From Wurfbainia villosa (Eukaryota; Streptophyta; Magnoliopsida; Zingiberales; Zingiberaceae), in NCBI GenBank assembly GCA_025175895.1, contig CM045988.1:95096960-95160959 (forward strand): a stretch of 64,000 bases of DNA, given 5' to 3'. The notes under the pieces are model-generated. The model was not told the origin of the DNA, did no database searches, and saw nothing but the letters and a program-made list of their open reading frames with translations. The translations under genes were made by a program, and so were the position numbers. Below, one piece after another: positions 12,389-22,257 of the stretch (the first letter of the stretch is position 1; the number at the start of each line of letters is the position of its first letter).

Positions 12389-12730
12389 GATTTAAATTTT
12401 TCTATATATGTACTCTATTTTTGCTTCTTTTTATGAAATTAGCCTAAGTCTTACCTTAGAAATCATATACCTATAGATTTAAGGAGCCAACACATCTCAC
12501 AACACATAGGACTAATGTGTTTGTGTACTTAGCCGTGAGACGAGGCGTGAGATGTTAGGACCTTACTCACAGTTCAGATGTAGATTGATCGCATCGATGA
12601 ACCATGGAGTATAATTATTTAAAATTAATCAACTCCTTCAAGACTTATTGATCATTCTATATCAATCAAGTCCAACCGAAGTTGTACATTTTAGATGAAC
12701 ATATTTTCAAGCTTATTATTATTTTTTTTT

Positions 12731-12733
<3 letters not shown>

Positions 12734-12768
<35 letters not shown>
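12734..12768. repeat. (TA)n microsatellite
   Basis: About 17 TA units in the 3' non-coding part of element 2. Confidence 0.9.
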
Positions 12769-12770
<2 letters not shown>

Positions 12771-12848
12771 GAACTTGCTTGGACTTACAAACCCTAAAAT
12801 ATATTTACAAACTTTTTTGAGTTAAGGCAAAAGGGGGAGAAAGTCACA

Positions 12849-12992
12849 AAAGCTAGATTGGTGGTTTCACCGAATCTTAGCGCCCAAAATTAACCAAAAT
12901 TAAAGGGGAAGAAAGTAAACAAAATTATTACCTTTTATATTAAGTAATTCCGATTACTTAAGCAACTATTAGCGCCCCCGGCTCTGATACCA
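12849..12992 (-). repeat. Inverted copy of element 2 leader and primer site
   Basis: 12849-12885 is the reverse complement of the leader at about 6952-6988. 12971-12992 is the reverse complement of the primer-site region at 6937-6957. The two parts are separated by about 85 bp not present on the left, and AGCGCCC is repeated on both sides of that insert. Confidence 0.75.
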
Positions 12993-12994
12993 AT

Positions 12995-14295
12995 TGTTGG
13001 ATCGAAAGTGTCGCTAGAGGGGGGGGGTGAATAGCGATACGGTGTCGTTAAACAAAACTTTTGCAATAAGTAAAAAGCAAGTAGAGAGTGCACAGCGGAA
13101 ATATAAAGTAGACAAGATATTTTTACGTGGTTCACAATCTTTCGATTGCTAATCCACGGCCCTAGTGATCCTTGATCACGTACGGAGGGCAATTCACTAA
13201 AACCACTCCTCCTCGTTGGAAGTAGAGCAACGATCACAAAAGAAATCAAGGCAAAGGACACTCCCCTTTCCTTGTTACGATTAAAGCACAAAGACAATTT
13301 AAAGAAGTAGAACTTAAATAAATATACCGACAACTCTTATAAGTAGAAGATGTAGCTTTCGTTGTCGTGCACTCGTCAGTAGCAAATGTGAGTAGTAGTA
13401 GCGGCGTGTTACTCTTGATTTCTTATCTTTTTGCTTGGCGTGAACATGTCTATTTATGGATATTGATCTATGAATTTAGACATAGGTAGTGTCCAAGGTA
13501 AGGTTCTTATCCCCCAAGTCTTGCTCATCCACATCCTTTGCGCCAACTCAAGGATGAGGTGCTTCATCCAACCACCTTGTGCCACAACTCAAGGATGAGG
13601 TGCTCATCCAACCACCTTGTGCCACCTCAAGGAGGCCTTCACGCCAACTTGTTGGAGCCATCCAACTTGTGCCACATCATGGGAGCCAACCATCTTGTGC
13701 CAACTCTCCTCATTTTGGGCGTCCAAGCTTGATGGTGGTTTGCCAACCATCTTGTGCCAACTCACCTCATTTTGGGCGTCCAACTTGATGATGGTTTGGA
13801 TGTCCACCTTGATGCCACATCACCCTTTGTACCAAAACACGAGTCAAGTCCAAATTCACCCCCTTGAAATTCGAGCTCTTCTCGAGGCTGGAACTAGACC
13901 GGATTGGTAGTAGTACGCATCGTCAAAGGGTTTTGGACTGCAGTACAAGTTAGCTTAAAATATAAAGTACGATGGTTCTAACCAACTGATCTCGACCTAG
14001 ACCTTCCATTGGAGGTATTGGGTCGGATCTACGCTTAACGTCCTTGCTTCGCTTTCACACGAGCTTACCTTGTAGCCTCGTTTCCGGTCTTCACCCGAGT
14101 ACCTCGGCTTCCTCCGAAATCCCTCTGGCGTTGCCCGACCACCTCGGTTCCCACCGGGTGTCGCAGACCTTCCGCTCAACTTTAGCATTTCTGCACACTT
14201 AATTGAGCTCGTAAGATAACAAATATACTCTTAACTATTGAGCCTTTTGCCATAATCAAAATATCGGTTCGACTTTGGTGCCCACTGCACCAACA
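12995..14295 (-). repeat. Element 2 right LTR, full length, minus orientation
   Basis: On the minus strand this LTR starts TGTTGGTGCAGTGG at 14295 and ends in CGATCCAACA at 12995, next to an inverted primer-binding site, so it has the position of a 5' LTR of a minus-strand element. It is 1301 bp long. Inside are short tandem repeats: two copies of a unit around CTCAAGGATGAGGTGCT and CCACCTTGTGCCAC (13545-13625), and two copies around CCATCTTGTGCCAACTC and CATTTTGGGCGTCCAA (about 13688-13790). Confidence 0.8.
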
Positions 14296-14300
14296 ATTAG
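14296..14300 (+). repeat. Target-site duplication ATTAG, right copy
   Basis: Matches 6868-6872. Removing one copy together with the insertion restores the host gag frame. Confidence 0.8.
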
Positions 14301-15516
14301 GGCATCCTCAATACCGGAGCAACAAGAAGAATCATCTACATCCGGTAGAGAGGAAGAGCAAGCTCAAGAATCGACTCCGACCACCACAATCACCCTAGGT
14401 AACTCGAGCATTTCAAATAATAATAAAATTCATATTATATGCTTTGAGTGTATGGAGCAAGGACACTACAAGAGTAAGTGTCCTAAACGGGTTAAGAAGA
14501 CTCTACCCGTGTCAAAAGTCAAGGAGACTGGTGCCTCAACGCAAAAGGGCAAGGAGCACATCATATGCTTCAAATGCAATTCAAGAGGACATTATAGGAA
14601 TCAATGTCCTAGGGGAAGCAAGAAGACTCAAGAGGGAGTTTCACAAGTAGGGGGAGCCACTAAGGCAAACCCTAAGGTATATCATTTCAATAATAATAAT
14701 GCTCCTTCTTTAGTTAATAGACAAAAGCATGCTAGAAGTTTTAACTCTCTTGCAATTTATGAAAAACATGTTAATAGGAACAAATATTTTTGTTTAGGAG
14801 CTAAGAGAGTTCATGTAGGAAATAGGGAGAAATTTGGGACTAATGTCCCTAAAAACAACTTATTTAAGGACAAACCTAGGTCAAATAACTCTAGAAAAAT
14901 TTTACCTAGGGAGACCATTAAAAAAGTGCAAGAACACCTAGGTCTTAATCCCAAGTGGACTAGGCATATGCCTAGGAAGAACCATGCCCATTGTCTAAAT
15001 CAAAATTCTAAAATGGGGCAATTGGAATTAGAAAACCAAGTCTTGAGGTCAAGACTTGAGAAACTTGAAAAGACCCTAAATAGAATACAAAATCAATTTA
15101 AAGGGTCTAATGATCAAAGTCAAAGGTCCAAAAGTCAAAGTCAACACCTAGGACCTAAGAGTCAAAAGTCAATCAAGGGTAAGCAAGATTTGAGTCACAA
15201 ACCTAAGCCTAAGGTGGCTTACCATAGTGTTACATTTGATTATGGAACACAAACTAGGTCTAAGAAGACCAAGGTCAATAGGGAAATCATCCCTAAGGAT
15301 GACCAAAGGTTGTCCCTAGTGGCTAGGGTTTTTAGGAAACCTAGGGTGGCTACTAAGAAGGTTGTAAGGGGAGTTACCCCTAGAGTCAACCTAGGTAAGA
15401 CCACCATTACCAAGGCTACCAAGGCTGCCAAGCCTAGAAAGGTCATTAGGAAGGTATCTAGGGAGGTTATCCCTAAGGAATACCTAATTAACCCTAGAAG
15501 CTCAAATAGATTTTGA
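14301..15516 (+). CDS. Element 1 gag, 3' part (two CCHC zinc knuckles and basic tail)
   Basis: Continues the frame of 6355-6872: the AGG codon is formed by AG at 6871-6872 and G at 14301. It encodes a Ser/Glu/Gln-rich linker, then two zinc knuckles, CFECMEQGHYKSKCP and CFKCNSRGHYRNQCP, each of the retroelement C-x2-C-x4-H-x4-C form that binds RNA. A coiled coil follows (QLELENQVLRSRLEKLEKTL). The last 150 residues are very rich in Lys and Arg, with repeated VxREVIPK-like phrases, and end at TGA 15514-15516. No protease or pol follows. A long basic tail after the knuckles is unusual for a simple copia Gag. As a separate ORF it could begin at ATG 14275, inside the nested LTR. Confidence 0.75.
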
Positions 15517-17420
15517 GTCCCTAAGAGCGTGATTGATTCACGCTAGGTGAGTTTAGGGTGTGTCAACCTTGATTGGATGAGTAGTTAACTCAACCATGAT
15601 AAAGGTGACACCTTAGGTCATTTTCAAGGTTTTGGTTACCTTGGGAATATGTTTTGATTTTAATCCTAAAAGATTTTAGGATGTGCCAATATATTTTGAG
15701 AAGTTTTGATAAAATGATCAAACTGGCACAATTTAGGTTCAAAGGTCTTAGTGTGTCATTTTGAGTTTTTGGCACATTTGGGAGAACTTAGGTTAATATG
15801 GCAAAATGAACTTAATCCCAACAAATAATAATTAATATTAAAATTTAGGTATTACTATACCTATATATTTTATATGTCATGCTTTGATTGCCATATGTCA
15901 TGTCATGACATCATGTTTATGTTCTATCATTTATATGTCATGAGTATGCTTAGGCTTTAGGTAAATGTCATGTGTTTTTAGATTATATCTTATGCCATGA
16001 CATCATGATCATTGGTCATGTTTTACTTATGCTATCATTATGTCATGATCATTTCATGCATTAACTTGATTGAAAATTGATTTAAGGACTATGACATGAC
16101 TTGGAGTCTCATTCATAAGGGAATCAAGTAGGGTTGCCTTAGAAAATGCATGAAACCCTAGATTAAATGAATCAAAACCCACATCTCACATCCAATTGAC
16201 ATGTATGTGTATTTATACACCCTAGATACATGTGAGATACTAGGATATGAGTTAAGTTCAAGGTGCATAGTTTTTGCATCTAGATGAACTAAAACTCATC
16301 TAATTTCAATGGTGGATCATTGGGAAAGTTTGTGTACAAGTCATATACATTGAGCCCAAGGAACATGATCCAATATAGGTTTTCAAAATCATTTTAAAAT
16401 CCATTTAGAAAACCTTGGTGAAGTCTATATTTTGATAGCAATCACTAATGATGAAGTTGATACAAAGTGATCTAAAATATTGAAGTTTTTCTTCACTTTT
16501 GAATTTTGTATCAATTTTAATATTTTATGGGTATAATAATTTTTAAATATTTTTCACCCATTGTATTAACTATAAGTAATATACGAATCAAATTTCGTGA
16601 TTTTTCGATATACGTAGAATTACTTATGTTTTTTCAAATTTCGATTCTGATAGCTGAAATTCGAAAATTTGATTATCGATCGCTGTATGGTGATCGTGGA
16701 TGTGAGTGGAAATCGGATTCTGTTAGAGTCATTGTCGGGTTCGATTTCGTGTTAACAAGGCTTTGTTTAGCCTAATTTGGCCGTTGTAAAAGGTCACTGT
16801 AGCTCCTACTTGCAAAGTTGTCCCTAACCACTCCTAACCCTAGGATATGCTTTGAGAAACATTATAAAGGGTGAAAATCCATTGGATATAGATTAGGAGA
16901 GGCGTTAGGGTTTGTATCAAAATTTAAGGTGTGGAAAGTTCAGGTTTGAACTTAGAACCTTAATTTTGATGGTTTAGAGTTCCTATTGGCTTAAGGACTT
17001 CCCAAGGACATTGTTGGTGCAATGGTCAAGGGGGAGCAAGCCTTTAATGGAAGTTATCCATCTTGGGATGATGGATGTGTTTCTCTTCTTGGAGGGGGAG
17101 AAGTTATTGGGAGAGTATCATCAATTGGGAAAACTGATGGGATTTTGAGAAACCCAATTTGGAAATTGGGAGAGAATATAGGATTGCCTCTCTTGAGTGA
17201 TATGAGACTTATCACTAGGAAGATGGTAGGCATCCTAGGTATTTTTGGATCAAGTGGGACATTGTAAGATCTCATTGGGACATGAGACATTGACCTCTTT
17301 GGAGAGATAACTTTTTTGATGTATGTCAAAAAGGGGGAGAAAGTGAAATTACCAATTTAGAAAATTGGTAAGGGAATTTGAGTTAGGGGTCTAACTCAAA
17401 GTTTGTTTTTGTCAAACATC
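15517..17420 (+). other. Non-coding internal region of element 1
   Basis: No pol domains are present. The 15850-16080 stretch is rich in TGTCATGACATCATG-like words, and 16500-16760 is AT-rich. The later part (17022-17340) contains GGGGGAGAA repeats typical of the region before a polypurine tract. Confidence 0.6.
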
Positions 17421-17434
17421 AAAAAGGGGAAGAT
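17421..17434 (+). other. Polypurine tract of element 1
   Basis: AAAAAGGGGAAGAT directly precedes the TGTTGG of the 3' LTR and would prime plus-strand cDNA synthesis. Confidence 0.8.
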
Positions 17435-18752
17435 TGTTGGCGCAATCGACCCATGTCACGATTGACCAGACTCGAGTTTGACTCGAGTGATATTTTGATG
17501 TTTGACAAAGTGGCTTGACATAGTATGTTTGACATCGATGTTTGACATTAATGTCGGTCAATATGTTGGGGAGATTGTTGGAGCAATCGACCCAGGTTAT
17601 AATTGACCAGACTCGAGTTTGATGGTTAACTAGGGTTGACTATGTGATTTTGGGAAAGTCCAAGTCTTGAGTACTTGGCATGGGAAGTCCAAGCATGGGT
17701 CTTGGCACATGGAAAGTCCAACATGGGTTGGCAAGGGAAAGTCCAAGCTTGAGTCTTGACATTTGAGAAGTTCAAGGGGTTTGATATTGGCGGCGTAAAG
17801 TCCAAGCGAAGACTTGGCGGCATAAGTCCAATGTGCTTTGGCGGTGTAGACACCGTTAGCATGACGTAGCCGATGGAAGCACCTGGAGGCTAGCGCGATG
17901 GATGAACAAGTCATGGATGACTTGGAGGGATCCGAGAGGCGTAAGGCTGATGGAGGTGGCTAGAAGACTTAGGTCTAGGCTAAGAGTGGTCTAGCAAGTA
18001 TGGGGACACTATACTTGGGTTAAAACCTCATTTTTGAGGTTGTCAGTCGACTTACATTATGGTCGGTTCGACTGTCGTGAGTCGACTTGAGTTATTTGCC
18101 GGTTTTAAATTGGAAATGCTCTCGCGATCATTGCCCGGTTCGATGTCGAACGCCGAAGCGCTCGGCGTGCGCCCAGCGATCATTCTGGTAGCGATCGGCC
18201 GCCAATGTTGGCGATCGGCCGAAGTCCCGTTAGGAACTTGTCCAGCGTGGATTGGCCGTTGTCTCATCGATTCTGATGTTGTCGATCGGTGAGGAACTTA
18301 TGACGATCGATTGATAGCGGAAATCGGCCGATGGAGGATAAAAGCGTTTGGTGGAAGCTCGATCATCGATTCTTGGGAGCTTTCTTGAGGCGATTTGAAG
18401 GCGATTTGCGAGTGCATTTTGAGGCCCTTCAACCTCATCCAAGCAACCAACAAGCAAAAAGTGTTCTTTACATTTCATTTGTATTTGCTTGTATTTCTTT
18501 CGTTTATTGTTGTAAACGTTTGTACGAGGTTTCTCTGCCTCCGACTTGTTGTCGAGAAGGAGTTTATTGATTAGTGATTGCATTGGCGTCGCTAGAGCTC
18601 GTTAGAGCTCAATCCGTGGAGTAGGAACCGTTCGATTTCGAACCATGTTATATCCTTATGTTCGTGATTGTATCTTTTCGTTATTGCTTTTATTATTTTT
18701 TATTACATTCTGCATGCTTGAATTTTGTAGACGATCGTGAGCGAATTAAATC
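17435..18752 (+). repeat. 3' LTR of element 1, right end truncated
   Basis: Matches the 5' LTR from TGTTGG onward, including the internal repeat of the LTR start at 17576. Similarity stops near 18752, after GAGCGAATTAAATCTA, where the 5' LTR goes on for about 60 more bases to CCTAACA. The missing end removes the right target duplication. Confidence 0.85.
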
Positions 18753-19573
18753 TATACTTGACTTAATTTAGGATTTCCAAAGACACTTCGATTTCGTTGG
18801 GATTTTCTATCGCTTCGATGCGTGGTGGGGGAAGCATGACGTGGAGGATGAGATGGCGTTGATCCGCCGTTGTCTGCCTTGCCTACGCAGACGGCGAAGT
18901 CACCAAGCGGTTACGATTAGGCGAAGACCTGGAGACGATGAGTTGGCAGACGGCTGGCATCTTCTTTTCCACAATGACAATTCTCCCCTTAAAATTCGCT
19001 CGCTGCCCCCTGGTGTCCCCGAATCCGTACCTGCTATATTACTGGCCATAGTCTGGGTAGCAGAGGGGAGTACCGAACGGGCACGACGGAAGGGCATCCG
19101 ATTCTAAATAGTCTGACACCGACCGAAACCATCTTTGCTGACTCGGAGCGTTCACCCACTGATTCATTCCCTCCTCCATCATTACCATGGGGGCCGCTGC
19201 AGAACCAATAAAAGCAAGAGGCGTTGGTTCATCCCCATCCCCAACGAGCCGCGGATCGATAGGGAAGGAGGCAGCAAGCAAGCAAGCGTTCCTTTTGGAT
19301 TTTTAATCGAGGAATGGAAGCTTCTCCAGAGCACGAAGCAGCGGCCAAGTCACCGCTGGCGATCGCAGCGAGAGGAGACGGCGAAGAAATGGCATCCTCC
19401 GAACAGAGAAGGTAGCATCCCATCTCCTGCTCGTGCGTCGTCGCTCCTCCACCAAATCGGTACCTGCTTGTATTTATTTCTTGCGGAGGAAGAAAAATTT
19501 AAATCTCGAATGTTTTAGAGTTATTTATTTATTTCTAGATCCAGGACCTGCTGCCGGAATCGTTTTCTTCGTC
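18753..19573 (+). other. Upstream region and 5' leader of the DUF1677 gene
   Basis: Moderately GC-rich single-copy-looking DNA. A possible 5'-UTR intron runs from about 19411 (AAG/GTAGCA) to the TTTCTAG near 19539. The short ORFs here show no recognisable protein family, and I treat the segment as promoter and leader. Confidence 0.45.
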
Positions 19574-20035
19574 ATGTCGACTACGTTGATTAGTAGCGGA
19601 GGAGAAGCCTCCGTGGCGGCGGCAGGCGCGCCCGTAGTGGAGTTGGAGTTCGTGGCCTGCGATTGCTGCGGGCTGACAGAAGAGTGCACGCCGGGGTACG
19701 TCGCTGTTGTGCGAGAGCGGCACGGCGGGAGGTGGATCTGCGGCCTCTGCGCGGAGGCCGTGCAGGACGAGATCCGCCGCTCGGAGCTCCTGACTTCGAC
19801 AGAAGAGGCCGTGGGGCGGCACGCCACCTTCTGCCGGGGCTTCAGGTCCGCCGAGGCGGCAGCGGTCGACCCGGCGGAGCAGCTGATCGCAGCCGTCAAG
19901 CAGCTCCTCCGGCGGAGTCTCGAGGCACCGCGGGCGGTGCGGTCGACGCCGAGCAGCCCCCGGACCGGTGGTGGGCTTGGGCCCCGGTCCAACTTGGTCC
20001 GAACCAGGAGCGACTACTCGGAGCTGCTTGGCTGA
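19574..20035 (+). CDS. DUF1677 family protein
   Basis: A single-exon ORF of 153 residues from ATG 19574 to TGA 20033-20035. After an Ala/Gly-rich N-terminus comes the family core: a cysteine cluster, CDCCGLTEECTPGYVAVVRE, then RHGGRWICGLCAEAVQDEI, EEAVGRHATFCRGFR and a short Ser/Pro/Arg C-terminus. DUF1677 is a plant-specific family with conserved cysteines that suggest metal binding, but no established biochemical function. The start is chosen because the upstream in-frame sequence from 19433 has no family similarity and reads like untranslated leader. Codon use is strongly GC-rich, as in monocot single-exon genes. Nearby genes give no functional hint. Confidence 0.88.
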   Translation: MSTTLISSGGEASVAAAGAPVVELEFVACDCCGLTEECTPGYVAVVRERHGGRWICGLCAEAVQDEIRRSELLTSTEEAVGRHATFCRGFRSAEAAAVDPAEQLIAAVKQLLRRSLEAPRAVRSTPSSPRTGGGLGPRSNLVRTRSDYSELLG

Positions 20036-22257
20036 GAAAGATAAACCATGTGGTGCCCAAAAGAGGAACAATAACAAGAAAGGAAATTGCAATGAAAAAC
20101 CTATTGATAAAGCTTCGTGTCAATTGTAAATGGGAGACTTCCATCTTCATAATCTAAAAAGGAAAGGATTTAAAAAAAACAAAATCATGCCTTTATTATT
20201 ATTATTCCATAATATCACGCAGCAATCTAACATTACCTGGACAACACATCCTCATTTAGTAGAATAATTTATGACTCATCGGTTAATCAGCATCCTTTAG
20301 AAGATCCCAAGATCACCGAAAGAGCACATATCTTCTCAAGTGGCACCCTGACTTAGTCAAAATATGCTCTTCCTAAACGATTCGACTTTATGGAAAATGC
20401 TCTCATTACTAGTTTTCGTCTGTATTAGGACCAAAAGGGCCTTGATCGTGGGTGAAAAAGACAATTCACAGGCACATGTGCAGAAAGAAGAAAAAAATTG
20501 GGCGACACTGTGAAATGGAGGAACAGAAAGGACATCAACAACGGGCGAGCTGTGCAGAAAGGGATACGTCCCTTCTTCGGGTCTACTGCTGCAGCAATGT
20601 TTCACTGTGCCAGCTCGAGCAACCACTAGAGCAGCAAGTTGATATGTGGAAAAGAACCATACACCGATTCATGGTGCTGCGTTGCATTGAATCGCTTCCA
20701 GGTCCTTGTTAACTGTTCCTTTCTCGTTCTGAACAAATAGATCTTCAGAAAGTCGGACGAATTGGAATGGAACTAGTCTAGCGAGCTGTAGAATTGGTAA
20801 GATAAGGATTGTGCAAATTAATAAACCAAGGGTGAAGTTTAGTTGAGTTGGACGGCTCGAGCAAGTGGGATTAGAGTAAACCAAAGTACATTGAATTGGC
20901 CAAATTAGTTACGACAAAAATTAAAAAAAAAAAAACATCCCTTATTGTCTCGTTTGTAATTTCAATCAAAAGAACACGTTTGACAGAAATATTTTTGACA
21001 AGTTAAAGTATTTTTTATTCAGTTTGATGAATTTTAATAAAATTGATAAGAAATATTTTGATATAATATAGCTAACTTTAATTGTTACAATAAAAAAAAT
21101 ATTTTCACAATGTTAAATATATTTGAGGGATGTTTTGTTTTGTTTTTTTTTTTTAATTAACTAAAAAAAATTTAGAAAAGAAATATATATATATATATAT
21201 ATAACATTTGTAATGCTCTATATCACTGCACAATTAATTCGGCTCTTGTGAATTAGGCGCAAGGCATGTAATATTTAAGAGGTTGTAGAAATATGAATCG
21301 TCGTGAATAAGATTAATATTCAATTCGATAAAATTTATTTATGATCGTCTAATAATTAAAAATTAAAATAAAATAAATAACCTTTAAAGTTTAGTTTATT
21401 TATGAATAATTTATAAATAAATATACTTTTTAAATATATAAAAAATATAGTAATTTATAAGTTTTTATAATTAATAATATAAATTTCATATGATTGACAA
21501 AAATTCAAATTAATTTATAAGCACCGATAATGGTATTAAATGAAGCTCAATTCTTAAGAATAAATTTAGTGTTCGACTCGGTAAGAATTCGTTTACGTTT
21601 ATTTAATATATATCAAAGTCAATTAATAAACAAGCTTAACAGCTTGATAAATTAAATAAATAAACTTGAACACATATGTACTCGACTTGTTAATATTTAT
21701 GAACAATGTTCGTGAACAGTATTCGTGAACATTAACAAGTCGATTTATGATTAAACTCTTTTAAAATTTATTTTTGAATTTATTTATACTCATTTATAAA
21801 TTAGGATTAAATTAATAAAATTTTAAATAAATAAAAATGTTTGACTTAAGAATTTGATAACATTTAAATAAGTCAAATTTATTCGAGCTTGAATCGAGAT
21901 CAATTAGAAGTTCGATACCTATTAAACAAGTCAAGCTCAAGCTAAAAAAAAATATCAAATCAAATTTAAACAAATTTTTTAATAATTTGATTAATTTTAG
22001 ATTTAATTCGACTCAGCTCACTTAATTATTTTATTAAATAAATTTGAATACTATAGAATTTGATTAGCGTTCGTACTAATTCTTAATAAATAATTTTGAG
22101 CAAGCTCATAAATAAAAGTAAATTTATAACCCTACATTACAAACTCAACTCTCGTCTCTCGGCTCGGCTAGTTTACACCCATCCGCTAAATCGAGAAAAA
22201 ACCAGCACAAGCACGGATCGGGAACTCCCACCGCCTACCTCGCCGTCGTCGCCGAAA
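20036..22257. other. Intergenic DNA between DUF1677 and SPL2-like genes
   Basis: About 20036-20900 may include the 3' UTR of the DUF1677 gene; its small ORFs have no recognisable domain. From about 20900 the sequence is strongly AT-rich with an (AT)n run near 21186-21203. 21570-21900 belongs to a dispersed repeat also found at 32070-32360. Confidence 0.5.
21570..21900 (+). repeat. Dispersed AT-rich repeat, copy A
   Basis: Shares ordered blocks with 32070-32360 in the same orientation, including TTTATTTAATATAT, AAATTAAATAAATAAA, GTTAATATT-ATGAA, GAATTTATTTATACT and AAAATTTTAAATAAA. An internal dyad around TATGAACAATGTTCGTGAACA is present near 21702-21735. No coding capacity. Confidence 0.55.

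Larger units (their letters stand above)
6873..14295 (+). mobile_element. Element 2: degenerate Ty1/copia element with inverted LTR ends, nested in element 1
   Basis: From left to right: a 62-bp LTR end (6873-6934), primer-binding site (6937-6948), gag and pol pseudogenes in plus orientation (7314-12388), a polypurine-like AAAAGGGGGAGAAAG near 12828, then an inverted copy of the 5' leader (about 12849-12992) and a full-length LTR in minus orientation (12995-14295). Protease, integrase, reverse transcriptase and RNase H follow copia order. The whole unit is bounded by ATTAG at 6868-6872 and 14296-14300. Numerous frameshifts and stops show that it cannot encode working enzymes. Confidence 0.85.
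4835..18752 (+). mobile_element. Element 1: gag-only LTR retrotransposon, interrupted by a nested copia element
   Basis: The order is 5' LTR (4835-6288), tRNA-Met type primer site (6291), gag-type ORF in two pieces (6355-6872 and 14301-15516), about 1.9 kb of non-coding DNA, polypurine tract (17421-17434) and 3' LTR (17435 to about 18752, right end lost). No protease, integrase, reverse transcriptase or RNase H belongs to it; all pol sequence in the interval lies in the nested element. This is the layout of terminal-repeat retrotransposons with only a GAG domain, which need an autonomous partner for reverse transcription and integration. The nested element 2 (6873-14295) is unrelated in sequence and differs in LTR sequence. 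Confidence 0.8.

Noticed and set aside
12935..13333. Minus-strand open frame of 132 codons over the LTR end of element 2
   Set aside because: It crosses the LTR end and primer-binding site and has no domain similarity.
13538..13910. Several overlapping frames rich in Cys, His and Pro
   Set aside because: They are read-through of short tandem repeats inside the inverted LTR of element 2.
17022..17267. Open frame of 81 codons upstream of the 3' LTR
   Set aside because: It lies in the purine-rich non-coding tail of element 1, has no domain, and does not continue gag or pol.
19663..20157. Long open frame of 164 codons overlapping the DUF1677 gene in another frame
   Set aside because: The Arg/Gly-rich translation is a by-product of GC-rich third positions of the DUF1677 frame.
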